Numbered from the stretch's first letter, positions 25,042-34,537 are shown. The stretch is 64,000 nt of DNA from Pseudomonas mediterranea CFBP 5447 (GCF_000774145.1 NZ_KN322987.1:916747-980746); one strand, 5' to 3'. Notes: a model not told the origin generated them from the sequence alone. Translations and numbers: made by a program.

Positions 25042-26331
25042 TCACGCCGACTCCCAGCGACGGAACAGAACGCTGGCATTGACGCCGCCGAAGCCAAATC
25101 CATTCGAGAGCGCATAGGTGATGGTTGCCTTGCGTGCCGCCAGGCCAACCAAATCGAGACCCTCAGCAGCCTCATCGGGATTGAGGAGATTCAACGTCGG
25201 GGGGATGATCTGGTCCCGCAAAGCCAGCACGGTGAAGAGCGCTTCGATGCCCCCCGCCGCGCCCAGCAAATGCCCCGTGGCCGACTTGGTCGAGCTGATT
25301 GCCACGCCTGAGTGGCCACCGAACACGGATCTGATTGCCGCCAGTTCGCCCTTGTCGCCGACCTGCGTCGAGGTCGCATGGGCGTTGATATGCTGTACCT
25401 CGCCAGCACTGACACCCGCCTGGCGCAAGGCTTGCTCCATGGCGCGCCGGGCCCCGTTCCCATCTTCCGGCCCTGCGGTCAGGTGATAGGCATCCGCGCT
25501 GGTGCCGTAGCCCACCAGTTCCGCCAAGGGCGTCGCGCCACGGGCGAGCGCGTGCTCCAGCGATTCGATCACCAGCAACCCTGCACCTTCGGCCATGACA
25601 AACCCGTCGCGCTCGCGATCGAATGGACGCGATGCTTCCTGCGGGCGGTCAGCGAACCCGGTGGACAGCGCGCGGGCGGCAGCGAAGCAACCCAGCGTCA
25701 CCCGATCGATCGCCGCTTCGGTGCCGCCGCAAATGGCGATATCGGCCTCCCCGCTCCGGATCAGTCGCGCCGCATCGCCAATCGCTTGTACCCCGGCGGC
25801 ACAGGCCGTCACCGGTGCGCCGAGCGGGCCCTTGAAGCCGTTCTGGATAGAGACATGACCCGCGGCCATGTTGGCGAGGAATGCCGGCGCGGTGAACGGC
25901 GATAATCTACGCGGTCCACGGGCGTCCGTGGTCCGTACGGCTTCGGCAATCGCGCCGAAACCGCCGACCCCGGAAGCGATGATGGTCGCGGTCCGCTGTT
26001 GTTGCGCTTCATCCGTGGGATGCCAGCCGGCCTGTTCCAGCGCTTCATGGGCGGCCATGAGCGCGAACTCGATGAAGCGGTCCATCTTCTTGCGCTCTTT
26101 GGGCGCAATGATGCGCTCGGGCGCATAACCGGCGACGGGATCTTCTTCCAGGGTCGGCACTTGCCCCGCCACGGCGACGCCAGTGCCTTCAGTGATTTCG
26201 TCCGGCAGGCGGCGGATACCCGAACGGCCTTCCAGCAATCTGCGCCAGACCTCCTCCATGCCGCACCCCAGGGGGCCAACAATACCGCCGCCTGTGACTA
26301 CGATTCGCTTTTGATCATTGGCATTCATCAT
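25042..26331 (-). CDS. FabF-like beta-ketoacyl-ACP synthase II
   Basis: 429 aa. The thiolase-fold catalytic triad is intact: Cys177 (VTACAAG), His318 (NAHATST) and His354 with Lys349 (STKSATGHLLGAAG). It is a full-length KAS II but sits away from the fab cluster, 27 bases after an RND pump gene, with GAGG before its start. It is therefore a paralog, possibly for an envelope-lipid adjustment or a special acyl chain coupled to efflux. What it condenses is unknown. A malonyl-ACP decarboxylative condensation is established for the family. Confidence 0.9.
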   Translation of the reverse strand: MMNANDQKRIVVTGGGIVGPLGCGMEEVWRRLLEGRSGIRRLPDEITEGTGVAVAGQVPTLEEDPVAGYAPERIIAPKERKKMDRFIEFALMAAHEALEQAGWHPTDEAQQQRTATIIASGVGGFGAIAEAVRTTDARGPRRLSPFTAPAFLANMAAGHVSIQNGFKGPLGAPVTACAAGVQAIGDAARLIRSGEADIAICGGTEAAIDRVTLGCFAAARALSTGFADRPQEASRPFDRERDGFVMAEGAGLLVIESLEHALARGATPLAELVGYGTSADAYHLTAGPEDGNGARRAMEQALRQAGVSAGEVQHINAHATSTQVGDKGELAAIRSVFGGHSGVAISSTKSATGHLLGAAGGIEALFTVLALRDQIIPPTLNLLNPDEAAEGLDLVGLAARKATITYALSNGFGFGGVNASVLFRRWESA

Positions 26332-26358
26332 GAGAACCTCTTGATTCTGAGTCGACGT

Positions 26359-29300
26359 TCAGTGGGCTGTCTGTGCTTCGGTTCTTGCTGCGGTGTCGGG
26401 ACGGATCTTGAACCAGATGGCATACATCGCCGGCAGGAACACCAGCGTCATGACGGTCCCACCGAATGTCCCACCGATCAGTGTGTAAGCCAGGGTTCCC
26501 CAGAACACCGAATGAGTCAGCGGGATAAAGGCCAGGATGGCGGCCATCGCTGTGAGCAGTACCGGCCTGGCGCGTTGCACCGTCGCCTCTACAACCGCAT
26601 GGAATGGATCGAGTCCTTCTTTCTGGTTGTGATCGATTTGCCCGGTCAGGATCAGCGTGTTGCGCATCAAGATGCCCGACAAGGCGATCAGGCCCACCAA
26701 GGCATTGATGCCAAACGGCTGATGGAAGATGAGCAGGGTCGGTACCACACCAATCAGTCCCAGCGGTGCGGTGAGGAACACCATCACCATCGCCGACATC
26801 GAGCGGACCTGCAGAATGATGATCAGCAGCGTCAGGGCGATCATGATCGGGAACAGCGGCAACATCGCCCTTGAGGCTTTCCCCGACTCTTCGATCGAAC
26901 CGGCCTGTTCGATGCGGTAGCCGGCCGGCAGCGTGCTGATGATCGGCTGCAGCTCGTCCAGGATTTTCGTGGAAACATCCGGCGGCTGCAGGTCTTCGGC
27001 AATGTCCCCGCGTACCGTGATGGTCGGCGTACGGTCACGACGGCGCAGGACCGGATCCTCCATGCGCACCTCGACACTGCCGATCTGCGACAGCGGAACC
27101 CGCTGGCCGGCCGCGCCCACCAATGTGAAGCCCTGGATTTTTGCCGGATCGAGGCGGATATCGCCCGCTGCACGCCCCACCACTTGCACGGAACGAATGT
27201 CTTCGCGCACAAACGTGATCGGGATACCCGACAGCAGGAACTGCAATTGCTGGCCGACCGCACTGGACGTCAGCCCAACCGCCTGCAAGCGGTTCTGGTC
27301 CAATGTGAAATGCAGTGTCGGTATGCGCGTGCCCCAGTCGGTGTTGACGGTCCGCATCATGGGGCTTGCCCGCATGACAGCTTCGACCCGGCCGGCAATC
27401 TCACGCAGCCTCGCGGGATCCGGGCCCATCACCCGGTAAGCGACGGGAAAGGGAGAATACGGACCGAACACCAGTTGGGTAACCCGCACACGGGCTTCAG
27501 GCGCGAGCCCGTCAGCCACCGCTTGGCGGAGACGGTGCTTGAGGGTTTCACGCGCCTCCTGGCTGCCGGTCAGCACCACCATCTTGGCGAACGACGGATC
27601 GGGTAGCTCCGGCGCCATTGCCAGGTAGAAACGCGGTGAACCCTGTCCGATATAGGACGTGACGATTTTCGCTTCGTCCTGCTTTTGCAGCCAGGCTTCA
27701 ATGCTGGCCGTCGTCGCGCTGGTCTGCTCGATGGAAGTGCCGTACGGCATCTGCACTTCGATCAGTACTTCGGGACGATCAGAGGCGGGGAAAAACTGCT
27801 TCTTGACCAGGCCCATGCCGAGGATGGCTATGACAAAAAAACCAATCACCGCTCCGGCCACCAGCCATTTGCCAGCGATGACCCGTGTCAGCAACCGGCG
27901 AAAACGATTGTAGTGAGGCGTGTCATAGATGGCCGCGTGACCACCCTCGACTTGCTTGACGTGGGGCAACAGCTTCACGCCCAGGTAAGGTGTGAAGGCC
28001 ACCGCGACCACCCAGGACGCGATCAGCGCAATGCCGACGATCCAGAACATGTTGCTGGTGTACTCGCCCGCGGTCGAATGCGCGAAACCGTTGGGCATAA
28101 AGCCGACGGCCGTCACCAGGGTACCGGCGAGCATGGGGGCGGCGGTATGGCTCCAGGCGTAGGCCGAAGCTTTGATACGGTCGTAGCCCTCCTCCATTTT
28201 GACCATCATCATTTCGATGGCGATGATGGCGTCATCCACCAGCAGGCCCAACGCCAGGATCAATGACCCCAGGGTGATGCGGTCGAAATTCTTGCCGGTG
28301 GCGGCCATCACCATGAACACCACCGCGAGGGTCAACGGCACGGCCGCGGCCACCACCACACCCACATGCCAGCCCATGCTGAGAAAACAGACGAGCATCA
28401 CCACCAGCAGCGCGACGAAAAACTTGATCATGAACTCGTCGACGGCCGAACTGATATTCACCGACTGATCGGTGACCTTGGTGAACGTCATGCCCAGCGG
28501 CATGCCTTCGTTGATACTGGCCGTCTCGGCGTCCAGGGCCTTGCCCAGGTCCAGGCCGTTCCAGCCTTCGCGCATCACGATACCCAGCAACAGGGCAGGC
28601 TCGCCTTTGTTGCGGACCAGAAAGGTCGCCGGGTCTTCATAGCCGCGCTCCACCGTCGCGACATCCGAGAGCTTCAGCGCCCGCCCCTGCACCACAATCG
28701 GCGTATCGCGAATTTTCTCGAGCTTGTCGAACGCGCCATCCAGGCGCACGAAAACCTGCGGTCCCTGAGTGTCGATCGAGCCGGCGGGCGTCAGTACGTT
28801 CTGGTTGTTCAGCGCGGCAAAAATATCCTGTGGGGAAAGCCCAAGCGTCGCCAACCGATCATGGGAGAACGACACGAAGATACGCTCGGACTGCTCACCG
28901 ATGATGTTGACCTTTTTCACACCCGGCACATGCAACAGACGCTGGCGCAACGACTCGGCATCGCGTGCCAGCAAGCGCTGCGGCTCGCCCTTGGCCTTCA
29001 ATGCAAACAACGCAAAGGTCACGTCCGAGAATTCATCGTTGACCATCGGCCCAATGACACCGGCCGGCAGGGTCTTGGCCTCATCCGCGATTTTCTTGCG
29101 GGCCTGGTAGAACTCTTCCTGCACTTCTGCCGGCGGCGTCTTGTCCAGCAGCGACACCATGGTGAAAGCCAGTCCCGGGCGCGTGTAGGTTTCGGTGCGG
29201 TCGTACCACTTCAATTCCTGCAAGCGCTTTTCCAGCGGCTCGGCCACCTGGTCCTGCATTTCCTGCGCGGTAGCCCCCGGCCAGGCAGAGATGATCGTCA

Positions 29301-29448
29301 TCTGCTTGACAGTGAAAGGAGGATCTTCCGCACGCCCCAGACCGAAGAATGCCAGGACACCGGCAACCGTGATCAGAAAGATCAGGAAAAGGGTGATCGA
29401 TCGCTCACGAACGGCAAGCGCCGAGAGATTGAAACGCCCCTCGCTCAT
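26359..29448 (-). CDS. RND efflux pump, inner-membrane permease
   Basis: 1029 aa, full length. TM1 (SITLFLIFLITVAGVLAFFG) and TM4 with the proton-relay Asp pair (LALGLLVDDAIIAIEM, near residue 408) are present, and both large periplasmic loops are intact. FFPASDRPE begins the second loop. It resembles the TriC/VexF-like HAE-RND branch more than MexB. It takes substrates from the periplasm or membrane and drives them out with the adaptor encoded just upstream (ATGA overlap, 4 bases) and an outer-membrane channel. The channel gene is divergent at 31341. Confidence 0.93.
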   Translation of the reverse strand: MSEGRFNLSALAVRERSITLFLIFLITVAGVLAFFGLGRAEDPPFTVKQMTIISAWPGATAQEMQDQVAEPLEKRLQELKWYDRTETYTRPGLAFTMVSLLDKTPPAEVQEEFYQARKKIADEAKTLPAGVIGPMVNDEFSDVTFALFALKAKGEPQRLLARDAESLRQRLLHVPGVKKVNIIGEQSERIFVSFSHDRLATLGLSPQDIFAALNNQNVLTPAGSIDTQGPQVFVRLDGAFDKLEKIRDTPIVVQGRALKLSDVATVERGYEDPATFLVRNKGEPALLLGIVMREGWNGLDLGKALDAETASINEGMPLGMTFTKVTDQSVNISSAVDEFMIKFFVALLVVMLVCFLSMGWHVGVVVAAAVPLTLAVVFMVMAATGKNFDRITLGSLILALGLLVDDAIIAIEMMMVKMEEGYDRIKASAYAWSHTAAPMLAGTLVTAVGFMPNGFAHSTAGEYTSNMFWIVGIALIASWVVAVAFTPYLGVKLLPHVKQVEGGHAAIYDTPHYNRFRRLLTRVIAGKWLVAGAVIGFFVIAILGMGLVKKQFFPASDRPEVLIEVQMPYGTSIEQTSATTASIEAWLQKQDEAKIVTSYIGQGSPRFYLAMAPELPDPSFAKMVVLTGSQEARETLKHRLRQAVADGLAPEARVRVTQLVFGPYSPFPVAYRVMGPDPARLREIAGRVEAVMRASPMMRTVNTDWGTRIPTLHFTLDQNRLQAVGLTSSAVGQQLQFLLSGIPITFVREDIRSVQVVGRAAGDIRLDPAKIQGFTLVGAAGQRVPLSQIGSVEVRMEDPVLRRRDRTPTITVRGDIAEDLQPPDVSTKILDELQPIISTLPAGYRIEQAGSIEESGKASRAMLPLFPIMIALTLLIIILQVRSMSAMVMVFLTAPLGLIGVVPTLLIFHQPFGINALVGLIALSGILMRNTLILTGQIDHNQKEGLDPFHAVVEATVQRARPVLLTAMAAILAFIPLTHSVFWGTLAYTLIGGTFGGTVMTLVFLPAMYAIWFKIRPDTAARTEAQTAH

Positions 29449-30548
29449 GGCTGATTCCCCTTGGCGACCACCTGTGCCCGATCCGCCACCCGAACCTCAT
29501 CGCCGTCATGCAGCAAATGCGCGCCCAGAGCCACGATCTGTTCGCCCTGCTTGAGGTTGCCAACGACCGTGGCCGTGTCATCCCCCAGACCGAGGACCTG
29601 GACCGGACGCCACGAGACTTTTGCCGGTTCGCCGGAAAGCGCCCATACGCCAGGGCCTTTACCCGCATCAAAAACCGCCGCGACAGGCACCCGCAGTGTC
29701 TGACCCGGTGACTTGTCCTGGGCGATATTGAGCGTGACGGTTGAACCAAGCGGCGCATTGGCCAGCGCGCCTTCCAGCACGTACCTGGCCTCGAAGGTGC
29801 GGGTTACCGGATCGGCGGCATCGGAAAGCAGCCGCAGCTTCGCAACGGTGGCGACCTTGCCGTTGCCGTACAACGTCGCCTGGGCCACCGAGCCAACGGC
29901 CGGGCGCAGCGTTTCGGGCAAATCGACGCTGGCTTCGCGTTGTCCGGCGCGCGCCAGCTTGACCACCGGCTGCCCCGCGCTGACGACTTGCCCGGGTTCG
30001 GCCAGGGTATCCATCACAACGCCATCGGCGTCAGCCAGCAAGGTCGCATAGCCCATGGCATTGCTGGCCACATCAGCCTGCGCCTGCGCAGCGCTGAGCT
30101 GTGCCTTTGCCGTGTCAGCCGCGGCCTTTGCCTGGTCGTATGCAGAGGCCGAGATCGCCCCTGCCGCCACCAGCTCGCGATTACGCGCCTCGTCGTCCGC
30201 TGTCTGCTTGGCTTGCGCCCGGGCAGCGGCCACGGCCTGCTGTTGCGCTCGCGCCTGCAGGCCAAGGTCGACCGGGTCCAGGCGCATGAGTGGCTGACCA
30301 CGCTTGACCGTCTGGCCAGCATCCACCAGACGCTCCTGTACCTTCCCCGACACCCGAAAGCCAAGATCGCTCTGGACACGAGCGACCACAACGCCAGTGA
30401 ACGAACGCGTGATGTCGACCGAGTTCTCGACGCCAGCGACCCTTACCAGAGGGGGCTGGGTGCGTGCGTCGACGGCAGTCGATGAATTACCGCACGCCGC
30501 CAGGACGAGAGGCATTAAGCAGACGGCAACAGGTTTTAGCCGAAGCAT
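29445..30548 (-). CDS. RND efflux periplasmic adaptor (membrane-fusion lipoprotein)
   Basis: 367 aa. A lipoprotein signal ends at Cys19 (LVLAACGNSS). Then come the beta-barrel/lipoyl start (SGKVQERLVDAGQTVKRGQPL), a helical hairpin of about residues 95-165 rich in Ala/Gln, the second lipoyl half (GVVMDTLAEPGQVVSAGQPV) and the C-terminal barrel. It bridges pump and outer-membrane channel. First gene of the operon adaptor-pump-ketosynthase. A 24-base operator lies 45 bases upstream of its start. Confidence 0.92.
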   Translation of the reverse strand: MLRLKPVAVCLMPLVLAACGNSSTAVDARTQPPLVRVAGVENSVDITRSFTGVVVARVQSDLGFRVSGKVQERLVDAGQTVKRGQPLMRLDPVDLGLQARAQQQAVAAARAQAKQTADDEARNRELVAAGAISASAYDQAKAAADTAKAQLSAAQAQADVASNAMGYATLLADADGVVMDTLAEPGQVVSAGQPVVKLARAGQREASVDLPETLRPAVGSVAQATLYGNGKVATVAKLRLLSDAADPVTRTFEARYVLEGALANAPLGSTVTLNIAQDKSPGQTLRVPVAAVFDAGKGPGVWALSGEPAKVSWRPVQVLGLGDDTATVVGNLKQGEQIVALGAHLLHDGDEVRVADRAQVVAKGNQP

Positions 30549-30593
30549 GGTTCTCTACTCAATAAAAAAGAACAGGAACCCATCTTCATTCTA

Positions 30594-30617
30594 GTGACCA
30601 ATAATGTCAACAGTCAC
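30594..30617. promoter_or_regulatory. 24-bp TetR-type operator, site A
   Basis: GTGAC-N14-GTCAC, with CAAT after the first half. It lies 45 bases before the adaptor start and 13 bases after the TetR-1 stop, so it can only serve the efflux operon promoter. Confidence 0.7.
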
Positions 30618-30630
30618 AAAAATAACCAAA

Positions 30631-31248
30631 CTAGCGCACAGAAAGGCTTCGTAGCAGCAACGTCGACAGAAGCGCCGCGGCCGATGAGGCTGTATCGAGG
30701 TTGTACTGCAACTGCACGGGATTGGCGTAAGGCCGCATGACCAGGTAGATCGCCTGGACGGCTTCATTCAATGGCGTTTTCCCCTCGAACTCACCGGACT
30801 CACGCCCCTCCAGGAGGATTTGCTGAATAAGCTGACGCAAACGCTCGTCATGCGCCTGTGCAGGGAGCCACTCCTCGCGAGCGGCAACAGCGGCAATGTC
30901 GTAGAGCTTGCGGTCATGGAAGAACAAGTCGCTGCCCGCCTCCGCCAGCGCCCGGAACAGACGCTTCAACTTCTCGGAAGCCGTCGGCGCCTCCGCGATC
31001 GCCGCATCCACAATCGCCATAATCATGACGAGGCGATTGGTACAGATCACCTCTCCGATTGCCTGTTTGGAATCGAAAAATTTATAGATATAGGCCTTGG
31101 AGAAGCCAATGGCCTTGGCGATGTCTGACACCGTCGTCTTCTCATATCCATAGCGGCCGAAGTGCAGTGTGGCAGCCTCCACGACTTGATCGCGGACACT
31201 ATGGTCTGACGGCCCTCGCATCTGGGGTGCATGCATGTGTTTAGTCAT
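30631..31248 (-). CDS. TetR/AcrR-family regulator 1
   Basis: 205 aa. HTH around residues 30-65: EKTTVSDIAKAIGFSKAYIY then KFFDSKQAIGEVIC. It has 13 identical residues in the recognition segment (AIGFSKAYIYKFF) with the second TetR at 33855-34475, and similarity continues through the ligand domain (DRKLYDIAA; LRPY/MRPY; LLLRSL). Divergent from the channel gene, with site B between them. It probably represses efflux genes and itself until an inducer binds the C-terminal domain. Confidence 0.88.
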   Translation of the reverse strand: MTKHMHAPQMRGPSDHSVRDQVVEAATLHFGRYGYEKTTVSDIAKAIGFSKAYIYKFFDSKQAIGEVICTNRLVMIMAIVDAAIAEAPTASEKLKRLFRALAEAGSDLFFHDRKLYDIAAVAAREEWLPAQAHDERLRQLIQQILLEGRESGEFEGKTPLNEAVQAIYLVMRPYANPVQLQYNLDTASSAAALLSTLLLRSLSVR

Positions 31249-31286
31249 TTTCCCAGCTTAGCCCCGCGCACCTCCATTGACAACGA

Positions 31287-31310
31287 GTGACCAATTGGTA
31301 ATATCGTCAC
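31287..31310. promoter_or_regulatory. 24-bp TetR-type operator, site B
   Basis: GTGAC-N14-GTCAC containing ACCAATTGGT. It lies 38 bases before the TetR-1 start and 30 bases before the channel start, so it can control both divergent units. Confidence 0.72.
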
Positions 31311-31340
31311 GAACCGTATCTGGCTAAATCAGGAGCTGTC

Positions 31341-32801
31341 ATGCCCTCCCTCCGTACGCTTGCTCTGCTTGTGAACACCGGCTTAATAGCGAGCTGCGCG
31401 GTTGGCCCGGACTATCAACGTCCGGACGCTCCGCTGTCGGACAGCTATCAGGCTCAATCCGCCGTTCAACAAAGGGCGGCGGCCCGTCCGACGAACTTTG
31501 CCAGTTGGTGGGAAGGCTTCGGTGATCCGTTGCTCAGTGACTTCATCGCCAAGGCGCTTGCGCAGAACCTCGATCTGGCCCAGGCCTCGGCACGGGTCAC
31601 CCAGGCACGTGCCGGACTTGGCGCGGCGACCGCTGCCCTGTTGCCGTCGGGCAACATCAGCGGACAAGCCGCACGCGCTTATCAGTCAGTCGAAACGCCA
31701 CTGGGCCAGGTGCTCAACTCGACGCCTGGCTATGATCGCTATGGCAATTTGTATGAACTGAATCTCGGCGCAAGCTGGGAGCTGGATGTGTTCGGCGGCC
31801 TGCGTCGAGGCCGCGAGGCGGAGCTCGCGGAGTATCAGGCGTCGGAAGCCGGTTTCACCGCAACGCGCCTGGCCGTCGCTGCGCAGACCGCGGACATCTA
31901 TATCACCCTGCGCGGCTTGCAGGCCCGGCTGGCCATTGCCAATCGGCAGGTCGAGACCCAACAAGACCTGCTGGAGAAAGTACAACTGCTCCACAGCAAA
32001 GGGCTTGCCGCCGAATTTCAGGTTCGCCAGACCGAGGGGGCACTTGCGCAGGTTCAAGCGACAGTGCCGGTCCTCAATACCGGCCTGGATGCTGCAATGA
32101 ACGCACTGGACGTCATCCTCGGCAGCCCGCCCGGCACCCACCGGGCCCAATTGAGCGCGACCGGGTCGATTCCTCAGGCGCCGCAGATAACCTCGGCTGG
32201 AACACCGGCCGATCTGCTGCGCCGCCGACCAGACCTCATCGTGGCCGAGCGCAGGCTGGCGGCGTCCAATGCCCGCATCGGCGTGGCGATCAGCGAGTAC
32301 TATCCAAAGTTCTCGCTCAGCGCCCTGATTGGCAGCGCGACCGCCGTTTCCAGCGGCAACCTGTTCTCCAGCGGGGCCAGCCAGGCCTCGGGGGTCTTGG
32401 GGTTGCGCTGGAGGCTCTTCGATTTCGGCCGTATCAACGCGCAGATCGATCAGGCGAAAGGACAGGAAGCCGAAGCGCTTGCCGCCTATCGCCAGTCGGT
32501 GCTGCGTGCCACCGAAGACGTCGAGAATGCATTCTCCGCACTGGTCAACCGCGAGGCGCAGGCATCTACGCTGACCGGAGGTGAAAGCGCTTTGACCAGT
32601 GCTCGACAGTCGTCCTTCATCGCTTACCAGAAAGGTTCGGCCAGCCTGATCGACGTCCTGCACGCCGATGAAACCATGCTGCAGGCATCCGACGCCCGGG
32701 CCCAGGCCCAGACAGAATCGGCACGTGCAGCGGTCGCGGCGTTCCGGGCGCTCGGTGGCGGCTGGCAGCCGATTGAAGCCCAACCCGTGGCTACCCGCTG
32801 A
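31341..32801 (+). CDS. RND efflux outer-membrane channel (OprM/NodT family lipoprotein)
   Basis: 486 aa. Lipobox at LIASC near residue 17, then VGPDYQRPDAPL, the typical mature start of OprM/NodT channels. Two OEP repeats follow (FGDPLLSDFIAKALAQNLDL; PADLLRRRPDLIVAERRLAAS). It forms the trimeric exit duct for the adaptor/pump pair encoded on the other strand. Having the channel divergent from the pump is uncommon but both are tied by the same operator type. Ends with a hairpin 20 bases downstream. Confidence 0.93.
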   Translation: MPSLRTLALLVNTGLIASCAVGPDYQRPDAPLSDSYQAQSAVQQRAAARPTNFASWWEGFGDPLLSDFIAKALAQNLDLAQASARVTQARAGLGAATAALLPSGNISGQAARAYQSVETPLGQVLNSTPGYDRYGNLYELNLGASWELDVFGGLRRGREAELAEYQASEAGFTATRLAVAAQTADIYITLRGLQARLAIANRQVETQQDLLEKVQLLHSKGLAAEFQVRQTEGALAQVQATVPVLNTGLDAAMNALDVILGSPPGTHRAQLSATGSIPQAPQITSAGTPADLLRRRPDLIVAERRLAASNARIGVAISEYYPKFSLSALIGSATAVSSGNLFSSGASQASGVLGLRWRLFDFGRINAQIDQAKGQEAEALAAYRQSVLRATEDVENAFSALVNREAQASTLTGGESALTSARQSSFIAYQKGSASLIDVLHADETMLQASDARAQAQTESARAAVAAFRALGGGWQPIEAQPVATR

Positions 32802-32821
32802 TTACACTTCCCCCCCTGCGG

Positions 32822-32852
32822 ATGAGACCGTCATCGATAAGCACGGTCTCAT
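32822..32852. terminator. Stem-loop after the channel gene
   Basis: ATGAGACCGT and ACGGTCTCAT form perfect 10-base arms around an 11-base loop. No T-run follows, so it may act as a weak bidirectional terminator or an mRNA 3' stabiliser between two convergent genes. Confidence 0.55.
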
Positions 32853-32884
32853 GCGGCACAACCTGAACCAGGCTGCGCCTGCGT

Positions 32885-33691
32885 TCAGCTCAGACCGAAT
32901 GTTTTTCTCAGGCTGGAGTCGACCGGGCCCGCCGGCATGAAACGGCGCAGCTTGCGCAGGAGAGAGGCCTCGCCTTTAGGGGTGCGACGCATTTTCCATG
33001 CGCCCAAAGCTGCCTCGACAATCGACGCCGCCACGCCGTCGGGACTTGGTGCGCCCTGGACACTTTTAACAATCGCGCGGGTCACCGTATCGCGGTCTTC
33101 AGCATAGGCCGGAATGCTGCCCGCCGTTTGCGGCGCATTGAGATCCAGGTTGGTCTTGGTGAATGACGGCTCGACCAGCACCACGCGGACGCCGAACTTG
33201 CGCACCTCATGATCCAGAGACTCGGAAATCCCCTCGACAGCGTGCTTGGAGGCCGAGTAAAGGCCCATATACGGCGCAGGAAGAAAACCCAATACCGAGC
33301 TGACGTTGACGATTCTTCCCGAACGCTGTTCACGCATATGCGGCAGTACCGCGTGTGTCGTACGCAGGACACCCCACACGTTGGTATCGAACAACGATTG
33401 GGCTTCGGCGACCGACGTTTCTTCTACCGAACCCACCAACGATCCGCCCGCGTTATTGACCAGCACATCAATGCGTTTGGCCTGAGCGATCACGGCCTCG
33501 ATGGCGCGTTGAACGGAAGCGTCGTCGCGAACATCCATCTCGACAAGTTCGACACCTGGCAACGGGTCTGATTGGGTAACGCTGCGCACGCTGCCAAACA
33601 CCTGGCAACCTTGCTTGACAAACAATTGCGCAGCGGCACGTCCAATGCCCGATGAAACACCGGTAACAAGGACAACTTTCGTGTTCGACAT
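32885..33691 (-). CDS. SDR-family oxidoreductase
   Basis: 268 aa. Complete SDR signature: TGVSSGIGRAA (about 10-20), NNAGGS (about 85), NVSSVLGF with the catalytic Ser, and YSASKHA (Tyr/Lys near 150-154). The C-terminal 60 residues (RRTPKGEASLLRKLRRFMPA) are basic, as in retinol-dehydrogenase-like SDRs acting near the membrane. Site C, the same operator as that of the efflux genes, lies 46 bases upstream, so it probably modifies a compound that also induces efflux. Confidence 0.87.
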   Translation of the reverse strand: MSNTKVVLVTGVSSGIGRAAAQLFVKQGCQVFGSVRSVTQSDPLPGVELVEMDVRDDASVQRAIEAVIAQAKRIDVLVNNAGGSLVGSVEETSVAEAQSLFDTNVWGVLRTTHAVLPHMREQRSGRIVNVSSVLGFLPAPYMGLYSASKHAVEGISESLDHEVRKFGVRVVLVEPSFTKTNLDLNAPQTAGSIPAYAEDRDTVTRAIVKSVQGAPSPDGVAASIVEAALGAWKMRRTPKGEASLLRKLRRFMPAGPVDSSLRKTFGLS

Positions 33692-33737
33692 AGCGGTTCC
33701 TCCAGCAAGGGATCATCGAGACGCCACTTTCCACCTA

Positions 33738-33761
33738 GTAACCATTTTAGTCAATGGTCAC
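33738..33761. promoter_or_regulatory. 24-bp TetR-type operator, site C
   Basis: GTAAC-N14-GTCAC. This copy is the most symmetric: GTAACCATT against AATGGTCAC gives 9-base arms with one mismatch. It is 46 bases before the SDR start. Confidence 0.72.
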
Positions 33762-33854
33762 AAGCCAAGGATAACGGCTCCTCGCGGAGGATAAGGCGCC
33801 CTGCTTTATCGAATTGATGGAAACGCAGCTAACTGCTGTAGCAGTCGCTGCGAC

Positions 33855-34475
33855 TCAAGGCATGAGGCTACGCAGTACCAGATTGGCGATGCTCGTGGAC
33901 GCATCCTCCACGCCATCAAGGCTGTACTGCAATAGCAATGGATTGATATACGGGCGCAACGCCAGATAGATTGCATTGACCGTTTCATCCAGGGGCGTCT
34001 TGCGTTCGAACTCACCCAGCTCACGCCCATCGGAGACGATCTGCCTCACGAATGCCCGGATGCTGGCCTCGTAGAACTGGGCGCTAGGCCAGCTCTCCGA
34101 GGCCGCGGATGCCGCGATGTCGTAGAGCTTCCGGTCGTTGAAGAACAGGCTGACACCGGTGATGACCGCGGTTTTCACCAAGCGACGAAAGCGCTCGGTG
34201 GCGGTGAGGGACTCCAGGCTGATCGCCTCATCCACGGCCGTGACAATCGTCTCCAGGCAATTGCTGCAAATGGCTTCGCCGATCGCCTGTTTCGAATCGA
34301 AGAACTTGTAGATGTAGGCCTTGGAGAAGCCAATGGCCTTGGCCAGGTCCGATACCGTGGTCTTGCCATAGCCATAGCGGCTGAAATGCTCATTCGCCGC
34401 TGCGACAATCTGGGCTCGGATCTCATGGTCGACAGGACCGCGGACATTGCGCGAAGGGAAGGATGATGGATTCAT
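33855..34475 (-). CDS. TetR/AcrR-family regulator 2 (paralog of regulator 1)
   Basis: 206 aa. HTH GKTTVSDLAKAIGFSKAYIY then KFFDSKQAIGEAIC differs from regulator 1 at only a few positions and not in the recognition helix, so both should read the same DNA. The ligand domain is more diverged (TAVITGVSLFFNDRKLYDIA), suggesting a different inducer. It has its own copy of the operator (site D) 38 bases upstream. Divergent from a LysR gene. Confidence 0.88.
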   Translation of the reverse strand: MNPSSFPSRNVRGPVDHEIRAQIVAAANEHFSRYGYGKTTVSDLAKAIGFSKAYIYKFFDSKQAIGEAICSNCLETIVTAVDEAISLESLTATERFRRLVKTAVITGVSLFFNDRKLYDIAASAASESWPSAQFYEASIRAFVRQIVSDGRELGEFERKTPLDETVNAIYLALRPYINPLLLQYSLDGVEDASTSIANLVLRSLMP

Positions 34476-34513
34476 GGCGCCAGCTTACCTGCCCCCCCAT
34501 GGGGTGACAAGCA

Positions 34514-34537
34514 ATGACCAACGCACCATTCAGTCAC
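34514..34537. promoter_or_regulatory. 24-bp TetR-type operator, site D
   Basis: ATGAC-N14-GTCAC with CCAA after the first half. It lies 38 bases before the TetR-2 start, the same spacing as site B to TetR-1. Confidence 0.65.

Noticed and set aside
28366..29454. 362-codon plus-strand frame
   Set aside because: Antisense to the RND pump gene.
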